Source: Pseudomonas resinovorans NBRC 106553 (GTDB lineage: Bacteria; Pseudomonadota; Gammaproteobacteria; Pseudomonadales; Pseudomonadaceae). Taken from it: 64,000 nucleotides of DNA. The DNA lies in assembly GCF_000412695.1 (NCBI RefSeq), contig NC_021499.1:558001-622000 (forward strand), written 5' to 3'. A program made the translations under genes and the position numbers. Under the pieces are notes generated by a model that was given only the letters and a program-made list of their open reading frames with translations, ran no database searches and had not been told where the DNA came from. Positions 26,517-36,069 of this stretch are shown piece after piece. Within the stretch, counting starts at the first letter, position 1; every line of letters starts with the position of its first letter.

Positions 26517-28486
26517 GTTGAGGTCGGAGTCAGGGGAGACGTGTTGCGGCTGAGTAGGTCGCGCAGCTGATCTTTTTCCTCTGCGCTGAGTTCGCTTTGA
26601 CGTGCTTTCCGCAGCAGACTTTCCAGGCGGCGTTCCCGCTGGCGAGCCGACAACCTAGTTATAGTGTCGAAAAACTGTTGTTCAAGGTTGTCGTCGGAAA
26701 TCAGCCATTCCTTCTCCGCAAGGGCCCGTAGTAGACGGCCCTGGTCGGTGCCGTGCCAGCGGGCGATCAGCTGCAGCGAACGGAGTTTCGGGTTCTTCTG
26801 GACGGCTTCCACCAGCGCGACCATGAGCTGGGCGTAGGTGTCATCTTCGGCGGCGAAATGGCTGGCATCCTCGACCTTTTGCGCCAGCGACGGATGGTGG
26901 AGCAAGGTTCGCAAGGCCGTGAGCGTAGGGGATTCCACCTTCACTTCGGTGCGTGGCGGGCGCTTGAAATCGTCGCGGCCCTGTTTATTCCACTTGTTGC
27001 CGTCCTTCTTCCAGCCACCCTTGCGCTTGTCGCCCTGCTGCCAGTTGCCCTGGGGTGCGGCGGGCTGCTCGAAGTAATGCGAGTGGTCCGGCTCGTGCTG
27101 TTGCTCGTCGTAGCCGGAGAACGACTCGTAGTAGGCGTCTTCCGATTGCGCGTGCCCGCGACTTTCGCCGCTGCTCGGGGCGCTGCGGGCGAATTGCCCG
27201 AGGGCGTCGCCGGTGAGTCCGGTGATCTCGGCCAGGCGCTGGCGCATCAGCACTTTCAGGTTGGCGCCGGGAATGCGTTCGATGAGCGGTGCCGCCAGGG
27301 TGGCCAGGTGGGCCTTGCCTTCCAGGGAGCTGGGATCGGCTTCCTGGCTCAGTTGCTGGAAGAAGTAGTCGGCCAGCGGTTGGGCGTGCTGGGTGATGCG
27401 TGCGCGGAAGGCGTCGGTGCCTTCCTTGCGGACCAGGCTGTCCGGGTCCTCGCCTTCGGGCAGGAAGAGGAAGCGCGCGCGGCGACCGTCTTCCAGCGCC
27501 GGTAGCGTGGACTCCAGGGCGCGCCAGGCGGCCTTGCGTCCGGCCTGGTCGCCGTCGAAGCAGAACAGCACGCTGGGCACCAGGCGGAACAGGCGGCGCA
27601 GGTGTTCTTCGCTGGTGGCGGTACCCAGGGTGGCGACGGCATTGCGCAGCCCTTGCTGGGCCAGGGCGATGACGTCCATGTAGCCCTCGACGACCATGAT
27701 TTCGTCGAGGTTGCGGTTGTGCTTGCGTGCCTCGAACAGCCCGTAGAGTTCCTGGCCCTTGTGGAAAACCGGGGTTTCCGGGGAGTTCAGGTACTTGGGC
27801 TTGTCGTCGCCCAGCACGCGGCCGCCGAAGGCGATGATGCGCCCACGGCTGTCGCGGATCGGGTACATCACCCGGTCGCGGAAGCGGTCGTAGCGCTTTC
27901 CGGTCTCGGCGTTCTCGATCAGCAGGCCGGCGTCGATCATGTGCTTCTGCTGCAGGCTGTCGCCGCCCATGTGCTTGAGCAGGTTGTCCCAGCCGGGCGG
28001 GGCGAAGCCCAGGGCGAAGTCGCGGGCGATCTCGCCGGTCAGGCCGCGGCCTTTCAGGTATTCCACCGCCGCCTTGCGGCTCGGGTGCTGCTTGAGCGCG
28101 TGACGGTAATAGTCCGATGCGGCGGTGAGCAGCCCGTAGAGCGGGGAGTCGCTGGGCTGCCGCGGGCGGTTGCTACGGCCGCCTTCTTCCCGGGGGATGT
28201 CCATGCCGGCGCGCTTGGCCAGGTCCTCGACCGCCTGGGGGAAGTCCAGGTTGTCGTGGTCCATGATGAAGCCGAGGGCGTTGCCGCCGGCGCCGCAGCC
28301 GAAGCAGTAATAGAACTGCTTGTCCGGGCTGACGCTGAAGGAGGGCGTCTTCTCGTTATGGAAGGGGCAGCGTGCGGTGTAGTTCTTGCCGGCCTTTTTC
28401 AGCTGCACGCGCGCGCCGACCACTTCGACAATGTCGGTGCGGTTCAGCAGGTCGTCGATGAAGCCTTGTGGAATCAGGCCGGCCAT
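26507..28486 (-). CDS. dnaG: DNA primase
   Basis: 659 residues. The N-terminal zinc ribbon has Cys40, His43, Cys61 and Cys64 (CPFHNEKT and YYCFGCG). The TOPRIM catalytic domain follows, with VVEGYMDVIA and FCFDGDQAG. The C-terminal DnaB-binding domain is preceded by a hydrophilic Gln/Lys-rich linker. It makes RNA primers for replication. The ATG at 28486 (AGLIPQGFID) gives the family N-terminus; the extension to 28570 has no similarity. It is the middle gene of the rpsU-dnaG-rpoD operon. Confidence 0.98.
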   Translation of the reverse strand: MAGLIPQGFIDDLLNRTDIVEVVGARVQLKKAGKNYTARCPFHNEKTPSFSVSPDKQFYYCFGCGAGGNALGFIMDHDNLDFPQAVEDLAKRAGMDIPREEGGRSNRPRQPSDSPLYGLLTAASDYYRHALKQHPSRKAAVEYLKGRGLTGEIARDFALGFAPPGWDNLLKHMGGDSLQQKHMIDAGLLIENAETGKRYDRFRDRVMYPIRDSRGRIIAFGGRVLGDDKPKYLNSPETPVFHKGQELYGLFEARKHNRNLDEIMVVEGYMDVIALAQQGLRNAVATLGTATSEEHLRRLFRLVPSVLFCFDGDQAGRKAAWRALESTLPALEDGRRARFLFLPEGEDPDSLVRKEGTDAFRARITQHAQPLADYFFQQLSQEADPSSLEGKAHLATLAAPLIERIPGANLKVLMRQRLAEITGLTGDALGQFARSAPSSGESRGHAQSEDAYYESFSGYDEQQHEPDHSHYFEQPAAPQGNWQQGDKRKGGWKKDGNKWNKQGRDDFKRPPRTEVKVESPTLTALRTLLHHPSLAQKVEDASHFAAEDDTYAQLMVALVEAVQKNPKLRSLQLIARWHGTDQGRLLRALAEKEWLISDDNLEQQFFDTITRLSARQRERRLESLLRKARQSELSAEEKDQLRDLLSRNTSPLTPTSTGA

Positions 28487-28566
28487 AGCGTGCTCGAGGA
28501 GGCGGGAAGGATCAAAGCATACTCGCGCCCTGTCGGTGGCGACAGAAGGGCGTTTGGCGCTGGAAA

Positions 28567-28605
28567 GCAAAAAACTCCGCTATTCGCCGGGGCGAAGCGG
28601 AGTTC
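28567..28605 (-). terminator. Attenuating terminator between rpsU and dnaG
   Basis: AACTCCGCTTCGCC pairs with GGCGAATAGCGGAGTT, followed on the minus strand by TTTTTTGC. It lies 72 bases after rpsU and would make rpsU more abundant than dnaG-rpoD, as known for this operon in enterobacteria. Confidence 0.9.
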
Positions 28606-28676
28606 CTTGTGTGCCCACCATGCACTCGCCCGGCCGTAGTCGGGCGAAGCGAGGAGGTGCTGCGAAGCCTGTTAAC

Positions 28677-28892
28677 TCAGTACAGGCGCTCGCGGCGGCG
28701 CTGCTCGCGCTGCACTTTCTTGGCGTGACGCTTGACCGCGGCGGCGGCTTTGCGCTTGCGCTCAGCAGTGGGCTTCTCGTAGAACTCACGGCTGCGAACT
28801 TCGGCCAGTACGCCGGCTTTCTCGCAGGAGCGCTTGAAACGACGCAGGGCTACGTCGAAGGGTTCATTCTCTTTAACTTTGACGGCTGGCAT
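28677..28892 (-). CDS. rpsU: 30S ribosomal protein S21
   Basis: 71 residues, very basic: [20 protein letters not shown] at the start and [21 protein letters not shown] later, the S21 signature. It helps the 30S subunit bind mRNA during initiation. The start is the ATG at 28892 with AGGT upstream. It is first gene of the macromolecular synthesis operon and divergent from tsaD. No yqeY-like gene lies between it and dnaG, unlike my recollection of PAO1. Confidence 0.98.
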   Translation of the reverse strand: MPAVKVKENEPFDVALRRFKRSCEKAGVLAEVRSREFYEKPTAERKRKAAAAVKRHAKKVQREQRRRERLY

Positions 28893-28940
28893 CCAGGTCG
28901 TACCTTCATGAATTACCGAATGGTCGACGCATTCCGGCAA

Positions 28941-28971
28941 AAAATAGGTTCGGCGGCGCGTCGGTTTTCAA
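28941..28971 (-). promoter_or_regulatory. Possible sigma-70 promoter of rpsU
   Basis: On the minus strand TTGAAA is followed 19 bases later by TATTTT (18 for CTATTT), about 50 bases before the rpsU ATG, inside the 207-bp divergent gap with tsaD. Confidence 0.4.
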
Positions 28972-29099
28972 GGGCTGCGGATATTAACGCCTCGAGCCCA
29001 GGAATGCAAAGCCTTCAGTCGAAAACCGCTGGCCGGCCGGAGGGGGGGCGATTATGATTCGCGCCCTCTTCTTTGGCCAGGCAATAAAGGCTTGTTCCC

Positions 29100-30125
29100 A
29101 TGCTAGTGCTGGGGTTGGAAACTTCCTGCGACGAAACCGGCGTCGCCCTATACGACAGTGAGCGCGGCCTCCTGGCCGATGCCCTGTTCAGTCAGATCGA
29201 CCTGCATCGCGTCTACGGCGGCGTCGTGCCGGAGCTCGCGTCCCGCGATCACGTCAAGCGCCTCCTGCCGCTGCTGCGTGAGGTGCTGGAAGAGGCCGAT
29301 CGCAAACCGGAGGACATCGACGGCATCGCCTACACCGCAGGCCCCGGCCTGGTGGGCGCGCTGCTGGTGGGGGCGTCCTGCGCCCAGGCACTGGCGTTTG
29401 CCTGGGGCATCCCGGCGCTCGGGGTGCACCATATGGAAGGCCATCTGCTGGCGCCCATGCTGGAAGAGCAGCCGCCGGAGTTCCCGTTCGTCGCGCTGCT
29501 GGTGTCCGGCGGCCATACCCAGTTGGTACGGGTGGATGGCATCGGCCGCTACCAGTTGCTGGGCGAGTCGGTGGACGACGCGGCCGGCGAGGCCTTCGAC
29601 AAGACCGCCAAGCTGATCGGCCTGGGCTATCCCGGTGGTCCGGAGATTGCCCGGTTGGCCCAGAGCGGCACCCCTGGCCGCTTGACGTTCCCGCGTCCGA
29701 TGACCGACCGTCCTGGCCTGGATTTCTCGTTCAGCGGGCTCAAGACCTTCGCCCTCAATACCTGGCAGCAGCGCCGCAGTGCTGGGGACGACGGCGAGCA
29801 AACCCGTTGCGACATCGCTCTGGCCTTCGAGCAGGCGGTGGTGGAGACTCTCACCATCAAGTGCAAGCGCGCCCTCAAACAGACCGGCCTGAAGAACCTG
29901 GTCATCGCCGGTGGCGTGAGCGCCAACCAGTCTCTGCGCCAGTCGCTGGCGAAGATGCTGGGCGAGTTCAAGGGTGAGGTGTTCTATGCGCGGCCCAGGT
30001 TCTGCACCGACAACGGCGCGATGATCGCCTACGCCGGTTGCCAGCGTCTGTTGGCGGGGCAGCAGGATGGTCCGGCGATCGGCGTGCAGGCACGCTGGCC
30101 GATGGAGCAGCTTCCCGCAGTCTGA
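29100..30125 (+). CDS. tsaD: tRNA threonylcarbamoyladenosine transferase TsaD
   Basis: 341 residues. [15 protein letters not shown] at the N-terminus, the metal histidines in [11 protein letters not shown] and the late [13 protein letters not shown] and [12 protein letters not shown] motifs identify the ASKHA-fold Kae1/TsaD family. With TsaB and TsaE it transfers threonylcarbamoyl to A37 of ANN-decoding tRNAs, including the CAU tRNA in this window. It is transcribed away from rpsU, as in many gammaproteobacteria. Confidence 0.98.
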   Translation: MLVLGLETSCDETGVALYDSERGLLADALFSQIDLHRVYGGVVPELASRDHVKRLLPLLREVLEEADRKPEDIDGIAYTAGPGLVGALLVGASCAQALAFAWGIPALGVHHMEGHLLAPMLEEQPPEFPFVALLVSGGHTQLVRVDGIGRYQLLGESVDDAAGEAFDKTAKLIGLGYPGGPEIARLAQSGTPGRLTFPRPMTDRPGLDFSFSGLKTFALNTWQQRRSAGDDGEQTRCDIALAFEQAVVETLTIKCKRALKQTGLKNLVIAGGVSANQSLRQSLAKMLGEFKGEVFYARPRFCTDNGAMIAYAGCQRLLAGQQDGPAIGVQARWPMEQLPAV

Positions 30126-30156
30126 CCGCAGCTTGAGCAGAATTCACACAGCGTAT

Positions 30157-30726
30157 TCAGAAATGCCGTTCGCGTCCGGCGAAAAGGTCGCGTAGATTGC
30201 CGCGATGGCGCCAGACGATGAGGCCGGTCAATACGGTCATCGGCAGTAGCGCGCCGGGCTGTTGCCAGGCCAGTAGCGGCAGGGTCAGCGGCGTGGCGAT
30301 CAGCGCGGCCAGCGAACTGGTGCGGGTCAGGTAGAAGGTCAGTAGCCAGGCACAGACGGCGAGCAATGCCGCTGGGGGATAAAGCCCCAGCAGCATGCCG
30401 GCTGCGGTGGCGACGCCCTTGCCGCCACGGAAGCGGAAGTAAATGGGGTAGAGGTGCCCGAGCACCGCTGCGAGCCCGACCCAGGCCTGCTGTTGGATGG
30501 TCAGGCCGCACAGAAAGGCGACCAGTACCGGCAACAGGCCCTTCAGCAGGTCGCCGAGCAGGGTCAGTATCGCCAGTTTTTTGCCCGCCACCCGCAGCAT
30601 ATTGGTGGCGCCAGGGTTACCGGAGCCCTGGGCACGTGGGTCGCCCGTGCCGAACAATCGGCTGAGCAGAATGGCGAAGGACAACGATCCGAGCAGGTAG
30701 GCGAGAGTCGCCAGCAGCCAAAACAT
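30157..30726 (-). CDS. plsY: Acyl-phosphate:glycerol-3-phosphate acyltransferase PlsY
   Basis: 189-residue inner-membrane enzyme with five hydrophobic helices and the three PlsY motifs: [26 protein letters not shown] and, near the end, [13 protein letters not shown]. It adds the first acyl chain to glycerol-3-phosphate in phospholipid synthesis. The ATG at 30726 is chosen because GGA lies 10-12 bases upstream; a second in-frame ATG at 30735 has poor spacing. It is convergent with tsaD and divergent from folB. Confidence 0.95.
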   Translation of the reverse strand: MFWLLATLAYLLGSLSFAILLSRLFGTGDPRAQGSGNPGATNMLRVAGKKLAILTLLGDLLKGLLPVLVAFLCGLTIQQQAWVGLAAVLGHLYPIYFRFRGGKGVATAAGMLLGLYPPAALLAVCAWLLTFYLTRTSSLAALIATPLTLPLLAWQQPGALLPMTVLTGLIVWRHRGNLRDLFAGRERHF

Positions 30727-30777
30727 GGTATCCATTCCGGGGCGAGGAAGTCCCGATTCTAGCGGGGCAGCACTGAC

Positions 30778-31131
30778 GTGGACACGGTTTTCATCGAGGG
30801 CCTGGAGGTCGACACCGTAATCGGTGCCTATGACTGGGAGCGCAGCATTCGCCAGTGCCTGCGCCTGGACCTGCAATTGGGCTGGGACAACCGTCCCGCC
30901 GCCGAGGGCGATGACCTCGATAAGGCGCTCGACTATGCCGCCGTGTCCCAGCGCATCCAGGCCTTCGCCGCCGAAGCGCAGTTCCTCCTGGTGGAAACCT
31001 TTGCCGAACGCCTGGTGGCGGTGCTGATGGGCGAGTTCGGGATCCCCTGGGTCCGCCTGAAGTTGCACAAGCCCGGCGCCGTACCGGCGGCCAGCAGCGT
31101 TGGCGTGGAGATCGAGCGCGGATGTCGCTGA
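30778..31131 (+). CDS. folB: Dihydroneopterin aldolase
   Basis: 117 residues starting at GTG 30778, beginning [20 protein letters not shown], the conserved FolB N-terminus with the pterin-binding Tyr. [11 protein letters not shown] and the late KLHKPGAV are also typical. It cleaves dihydroneopterin to 6-hydroxymethyl-dihydropterin in folate synthesis. It overlaps folK by ten bases, the next enzyme in the pathway, indicating coupled translation. Confidence 0.95.
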   Translation: MDTVFIEGLEVDTVIGAYDWERSIRQCLRLDLQLGWDNRPAAEGDDLDKALDYAAVSQRIQAFAAEAQFLLVETFAERLVAVLMGEFGIPWVRLKLHKPGAVPAASSVGVEIERGCR

Positions 31132-31664
31132 CTCCTGTCTACCTCGGCCTCGGCAGCAATATCGAGCGCGAGCGCAATCTCACCGCCGGGCTCGAAGCCC
31201 TCGCCGGCTTTCTCCAGGACATACGCTGCTCGCCGGTGTTCGAGAGCTTTCCCGTGGGGATCAAGAGCGGCAACTTCTTCAATTTCGTCGTCCGCGCGCT
31301 GACCGACCTGCCCCTTCACGAGCTGGATCGCCGGCTGAAGGAGATCGAGGCCGACAACGGTCGTTATGCGCCGGGCCGCAAAGGCCTGCCGCTGGACATC
31401 GATGTGCTGCTGTACGGCGATCGGGTGGGGAACTTCGACGGTCTGGTCCTGCCGCGCCCCGAGGTGTTGAAGAACGCCTTCGTGCTCTGGCCCCTGGCCC
31501 TGCTGGCGCCCGAGTTGCACCACCCTGGAGAGGGGCGGAGCTTCGCCGAACTATGGGCGGGCGCCTCTATCCAGCAAGCGCTCTGGCCGACCGCTTTCAG
31601 CTGGCGCGGCGCCCCGCTGACGCCGCCCGAGCTACGTCAGGCCTTCCCGCCGCCTTCCTTGTAG
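31122..31664 (+). CDS. folK: 2-amino-4-hydroxy-6-hydroxymethyldihydropteridine pyrophosphokinase
   Basis: 180 residues. [14 protein letters not shown] at the N-terminus, the catalytic loop around GRYAPGRKG and the metal pair [10 protein letters not shown] are characteristic of HPPK. It pyrophosphorylates the FolB product. Its C-terminal half is somewhat longer than E. coli FolK (159 residues). The last 28 bases overlap the 3' end of the convergent cca gene. Confidence 0.95.
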   Translation: MSLTPVYLGLGSNIERERNLTAGLEALAGFLQDIRCSPVFESFPVGIKSGNFFNFVVRALTDLPLHELDRRLKEIEADNGRYAPGRKGLPLDIDVLLYGDRVGNFDGLVLPRPEVLKNAFVLWPLALLAPELHHPGEGRSFAELWAGASIQQALWPTAFSWRGAPLTPPELRQAFPPPSL

Positions 31665-32869
31665 GCCTTCAGGGCCTTGAGGCGCTCGCCTTTGAGCGCC
31701 TCGCCCAGCTCCGCCCCCTTGAAGCCCTTCTCCAGCAGGGGCTGTACCGCCACCGCGCGGGCGGCCGCGGCCGCACCCAGCAGGTAGGCCGCCTGGGGAT
31801 AGTCGCGCTGCTCCAGCCCTGCGCGGCCGCGAGCGTCCATTTCACAGGCGGAGACGAATTCCTCGAAACGCTGCGGGCGGCGATACACATCGAAACTCTG
31901 CAGCAGTTCCAGCAGCGTCGTGGCGCGCAGTTCCAGGGCGCGGTGGGCGTGGGTGTGGTATTCGCCCACCAGCAGGGCCAGTTCCTGGCAGTCGCGGGGT
32001 GCCTTGCAGCGTTCGTTGACCGCCTTGATCAGCTTGAGGCCGCGCTTTTCGTGGGCGATGTGCTGCGGCCAGTCCTCCTCCGGGGTCAGGCCCTTGCCCA
32101 GGTCGTGCAGCAGGCAGGCCCAGCGCACCGTCAGCGGCTGGTCGTGCTCGGCGCATTGGCGCAGCACCGCCAGCACATGGGCGCCAGCGTCCACCTCGGG
32201 GTGATGCTTGGCCGGTTGGGGCACGCCGAACAGCTTATCCAGCTCCGGCAGCCAGGCAGCGAGGGCGCCGCAGTCGCGCAGCACCTGGATGAACTGGTCC
32301 GGGCGCGGCTCCATCAGCGCGCGGGAAATCTCCTTCCAGCTGCGCTCCGGGGTCAGGGCGTCCAGTTCGCCGGATTCGGCGATCTGTCGCATCAGCTCCA
32401 GGGTTTCCTCGGCCACGGTGAAGCCCAGCGGTGCATAGCGCGCGGCGAAACGCGCCACCCGCAGTACCCGCAGGGGGTCCTCGGCGAAGGCGGGGGAGAC
32501 GTGGCGTAGCAGCCGCGCCTGGAGGTCGCGCTGGCCGCCATAGGGGTCGATCAGCCCGCCCTGGCCGTCCTCGGCCATGGCGTTGACCGTGAGATCGCGG
32601 CGGATCAGGTCCTGCTCCAGGGTCACGTCCGGGCTGGCATGGAAGGTGAACCCGCCGTAGCCCCGGCCGCTTTTGCGCTCGGTGCGGGCCAGGGCGTACT
32701 CCTCGCCGCTCTGCGGGTGGAGAAACACCGGGAAGTCCGCGCCTACCGGACGGAACCCCTGTGCCTGCATCTCTTCGGGGGTGGCGCCCACCACTACCCA
32801 GTCATTTTCGGTCGCCTCGCGACCCAACAGGCGGTCGCGTACCGCACCACCCACTCTGTATATCTGCAT
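31637..32869 (-). CDS. cca: CCA-adding enzyme (tRNA nucleotidyltransferase) with HD domain
   Basis: 410 residues. The nucleotidyltransferase head is [15 protein letters not shown], followed by the [14 protein letters not shown] loop. An HD phosphohydrolase domain with [15 protein letters not shown] lies near 225-260. It repairs or adds the 3' CCA of tRNAs; the HD domain gives phosphatase activity in E. coli-type enzymes. It is convergent with folK with overlapping 3' ends. The start follows GGAGGC. Confidence 0.97.
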   Translation of the reverse strand: MQIYRVGGAVRDRLLGREATENDWVVVGATPEEMQAQGFRPVGADFPVFLHPQSGEEYALARTERKSGRGYGGFTFHASPDVTLEQDLIRRDLTVNAMAEDGQGGLIDPYGGQRDLQARLLRHVSPAFAEDPLRVLRVARFAARYAPLGFTVAEETLELMRQIAESGELDALTPERSWKEISRALMEPRPDQFIQVLRDCGALAAWLPELDKLFGVPQPAKHHPEVDAGAHVLAVLRQCAEHDQPLTVRWACLLHDLGKGLTPEEDWPQHIAHEKRGLKLIKAVNERCKAPRDCQELALLVGEYHTHAHRALELRATTLLELLQSFDVYRRPQRFEEFVSACEMDARGRAGLEQRDYPQAAYLLGAAAAARAVAVQPLLEKGFKGAELGEALKGERLKALKAYKEGGGKA

Positions 32870-32927
32870 GGCTTGCCTCCGTGGACGCGGAGGATAGCAG
32901 CCCGACGCGTGGCCGGGGCCTGCCCGA

Positions 32928-33056
32928 TCAGCTCATGCGCGGTGACCTCCCGGTGTTTGGCGCTTCGTCGGCCGTGGCGGGCTGCAGGATGTCGATCTGC
33001 GGAGCGGAGCAGGTGGCCAGGGCCAGACAAAGCAGCAGGACGAAGAACAGGCGCAT
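32928..33056 (-). CDS. Small putative lipoprotein
   Basis: 42 residues, [20 protein letters not shown], then a hydrophilic tail of about 22 residues. The hydrophobic stretch ends in a lipobox-like LATC, so Cys16 could be acylated. The family is not recognised. A weak GGGAG lies upstream of the ATG. PAO1 has a short hypothetical gene (PA0585) at the same place between cca and the SpoVR gene, which supports it being real. Confidence 0.45.
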   Translation of the reverse strand: MRLFFVLLLCLALATCSAPQIDILQPATADEAPNTGRSPRMS

Positions 33057-33120
33057 CTGAGGTCGGCTCCCATAAGGGCTGAACCGCATGCGCGGCCTGG
33101 GCCGGCATGCGGTCAACCGA

Positions 33121-34686
33121 TCAAATGGGTGGAATGATCAGGTCCAGGCGCGGGTATTCCCCGTCCTCAGTGCGCTCCCCCTTTGGGGGAACATGGTGGC
33201 TCCCGGTGATCTGTTCGCCCTGGCGGGTTTCGAGGTGGATGTCGAAGCCCCAGAGGCGGTGCAGGTGCCGCAGCACTTCCTCGGTGGACTCGCCTAGCGG
33301 CTTGCGGTCGTGCTGCTGGTGGCGCAGGGTCAGGGAGCGGTCGCCGCGGCGGTCGACGCTCCAGATCTGTACGTTGGGTTCGCGGTTGCCGAGGTTGTAC
33401 TGGGCAGCCAGGGTTTCGCGGATGGTGCGGTAGCCCTGCTCGTCGTGGATGGCGGGGACCAGCAGCTCGTCCTTCTGGTCGTCGTCGAGGATGCTGAAGA
33501 GCTTCAGGTCACGGATCACCTTGGGCGAGAGGAACTGCAGGACGAAGCTCTCGTCCTTGAAGCTGTTCATGGCGAACTTGATGGTGGTCAGCCAGTCGCT
33601 GCCGGCGATGTCCGGGAACCAGTGGCGGTCCTCCTCGGTGGGTTCCTCGCAGATGCGGCGGATGTCGCGGTACATGGCGAAACCCAGCGCGTAGGGGTTG
33701 ATGCCGCTGTAGTAGGGGCTGTCGAAGGGGGGCTGGTAGACCACGCTGGTGTGGGACTGCAGGAACTCCATCATGAAGCCGTCGGTGACCAGGCCCTCGT
33801 CGTAGAGGTCGTTGAGCAGGGTGTAGTGCCAGAAGGTGGCCCAGCCCTCGTTCATCACCTGGGTCTGGCGCTGTGGATAGAAGTACTGCGCGATCTTGCG
33901 CACGATGCGCACCACTTCCCGTTGCCAGGGTTCCAGCAGCGGGGCGTGCTTCTCGATGAAGTAGAGGATGTTTTCCTGGGGCTCGGCGGGGAAGCGCTGG
34001 TTGTCCCGCTCGCCGCCCTTGCCGGCGCCCTTGGGGATGGTGCGCCAGAGGTCGTTGATCTGCTTCTGCAGGTGTTCCTCACGCTCCTTCTGCCTGCGCC
34101 GTTCCTCCTCGGCGGAGATGGGGTAGGGGCGTTTGTAGCGGTCCACGCCGTAGTTCATCAGGGCGTGGCAGGAGTCCAGCAGGTCTTCCACGGCGTCTAT
34201 GCCGTGGCGTTCCTCGCATTGCATGATGTACTGCTTGGCGAACACCAGGTAGTCGATGATCGAGCTGGCGTCGGTCCAGGTGCGGAACAGGTAGTTGCCC
34301 TTGAAGAAGCTGTTATGGCCGTAGCAGGCATGGGCGATCACCAGCGCCTGCATGGTGATGGTGTTTTCCTCCATCAGGTAGGCGATGCAGGGGTCGGAGT
34401 TGATCACGATCTCGTAGGCCAGGCCCATCTGCCCCCGCGAGTAGCCCTTCTCGGTGGCGAGGAAGTGCTTGCCGTAGGACCAGTGGTTGTAGCCGATCGG
34501 CATGCCCACCGAGGCATAGGCGTCCATCATCTGCTCGGCGCTGATGACTTCGATCTGGTTTGGGTAGGTGTCCAGCGCGTAGCGCTCGGCGATCCGACTG
34601 ATCTCGCGGTCGTAGGTGCGGATCAGGTCGAAGGTCCATTCCGACCCCGTGGAAATAGGCTTGCGTTCCTTCTTGCTGGCACTCAT
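33121..34686 (-). CDS. SpoVR/YcgB-family protein
   Basis: 521 residues. The family's invariant features are visible: QMMDAYASVGMPIGYNHWSYG near residue 50 in two adjacent parts, HACYGHNSFFK, MNEGWATFWHY and YYSGINPYALGFAMYRD. Homologues are needed for spore cortex in Bacillus and are stress-linked in Proteobacteria; biochemical activity is unknown, though the conserved His/Glu residues suggest metal binding. It forms a leftward unit with the YeaH and PrkA genes upstream, a trio known to move together. Confidence 0.95.
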   Translation of the reverse strand: MSASKKERKPISTGSEWTFDLIRTYDREISRIAERYALDTYPNQIEVISAEQMMDAYASVGMPIGYNHWSYGKHFLATEKGYSRGQMGLAYEIVINSDPCIAYLMEENTITMQALVIAHACYGHNSFFKGNYLFRTWTDASSIIDYLVFAKQYIMQCEERHGIDAVEDLLDSCHALMNYGVDRYKRPYPISAEEERRRQKEREEHLQKQINDLWRTIPKGAGKGGERDNQRFPAEPQENILYFIEKHAPLLEPWQREVVRIVRKIAQYFYPQRQTQVMNEGWATFWHYTLLNDLYDEGLVTDGFMMEFLQSHTSVVYQPPFDSPYYSGINPYALGFAMYRDIRRICEEPTEEDRHWFPDIAGSDWLTTIKFAMNSFKDESFVLQFLSPKVIRDLKLFSILDDDQKDELLVPAIHDEQGYRTIRETLAAQYNLGNREPNVQIWSVDRRGDRSLTLRHQQHDRKPLGESTEEVLRHLHRLWGFDIHLETRQGEQITGSHHVPPKGERTEDGEYPRLDLIIPPI

Positions 34687-34699
34687 TTCACGCCTCCCC

Positions 34700-35971
34700 T
34701 CAGGTCACGAGCCTGCGCTGGAACAGCTCGCGGAACACCGGGTAGATATCCGCCGCCGAGACGATCTGCTGCTGGGCGAAGGTATCGCCGAACGCTTCGC
34801 AGACCTGTTCGTACTCGTACCACAGCGCCTGGTGTTCGCGCGGGGTGATCTCGACGTAGGTGTAGTACTGCACGAACGGCATGATCTGCTTGATCAGGAT
34901 ATCCCGGCAGATGGGTGAATCGTCATTCCAGTTGTCGCCGTCCGAGGCCTGGGCGGCATAGATGTTCCATTCGTTGATGGGGTAGCGCTCGGCCATGATC
35001 TCCTGCATCAGCTTGAGCGCGCTGGAGACGATGGTGCCGCCGGTTTCCCGTGAATAGAAGAATTCCTCCTCGTCCACCTCGCGGGCGCTGGTGTGGTGGC
35101 GGATGAACACCACCTCGATCTTGTCGTAGTTCCGCTTGAGGAAGAGGTAGAGCAGGATGAAGAAGCGCTTGGCGATGTCCTTGGTCGCCTGGGTCATGGA
35201 GCCGGACACGTCCATCAGGCAGAACATCACCGCCTTGGAGGAGGGGTTGGGCTGCTTGACCAGCAGGTTGTACTTGAGGTCGAAGGTGTCGAGGAAGGGG
35301 ACACGCTCGATCCTGGCGCGAAGTCTGGATATTTCGGCTTCAAGTTCCTGGATATCGCCGAAATTGTCCGGCTCTTCGCGTTTCAGTCGCTCCAGTTCGG
35401 CCCGCGCTTCCTTGAGCTTGGTGCGGCTGCTGCCGGACAGGGCGATACGCCGGGCGTGGGCCGAGCGCAGGGTGCGGACGATGTTGATGCGCGAGGGGCT
35501 GCCTTCGTTGCTGATGCCGGCGCGCACGGTCTTGAAGGTGTCCGCCCCGGTGAGATGACGCTTCACCAGGTTGGGCAGTTCGAGGTCCTCGAACATGAAG
35601 TCGAGGAATTCTTCCTGGGTGATCTGGAAGACGAACTCGTCCATCCCCTCACCCTGGTTGCTGGCCTTGCCGCCGCCTCGGCCACCGCCGCCGCCCTGGG
35701 GGCGGGGGATGCGATCGCCGGTGGTGAATTCCTTGTTGCCGGGGTGGACGATGGTCTGGCGCCCGCCACGGCCGTGGTGAAGCACGGGCTCGTCGATATC
35801 GCGACCGGGGATGCTGATCTGTTCGCCGTGCTCCATGTCGGTGATGGAACGGCGGCTGACGGCTTCCTCCACGGCCTTCTTGATGTGCTCACGGTAGCGC
35901 CGCAGGAACCTCTGGCGGTTCACCGTGCTCTTGTTCTTGCCGTTCAGACGCCTGTCGATGACGTAGCTCAT
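34700..35971 (-). CDS. YeaH/DUF444-family protein with vWA-like fold
   Basis: 423 residues. An N-terminal basic segment ([20 protein letters not shown]) is followed by a glycine-rich linker ([13 protein letters not shown]). The C-terminal von Willebrand A-like domain has the metal-site motif [13 protein letters not shown]. It is encoded between the PrkA-type kinase and SpoVR genes and is thought to act with them in stationary-phase or nitrogen stress. The molecular role is not known. Confidence 0.94.
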   Translation of the reverse strand: MSYVIDRRLNGKNKSTVNRQRFLRRYREHIKKAVEEAVSRRSITDMEHGEQISIPGRDIDEPVLHHGRGGRQTIVHPGNKEFTTGDRIPRPQGGGGGRGGGKASNQGEGMDEFVFQITQEEFLDFMFEDLELPNLVKRHLTGADTFKTVRAGISNEGSPSRINIVRTLRSAHARRIALSGSSRTKLKEARAELERLKREEPDNFGDIQELEAEISRLRARIERVPFLDTFDLKYNLLVKQPNPSSKAVMFCLMDVSGSMTQATKDIAKRFFILLYLFLKRNYDKIEVVFIRHHTSAREVDEEEFFYSRETGGTIVSSALKLMQEIMAERYPINEWNIYAAQASDGDNWNDDSPICRDILIKQIMPFVQYYTYVEITPREHQALWYEYEQVCEAFGDTFAQQQIVSAADIYPVFRELFQRRLVT

Positions 35972-36069
35972 AGACCCCTCCGGGGAGCTTCAGGCCGCAA
36001 GGTGCGGAGGACGCCGTACGAGACGGCGCCTCCGGTGGGCGTGTTCCTGGCTTGCAGCTTGAGACTGTT

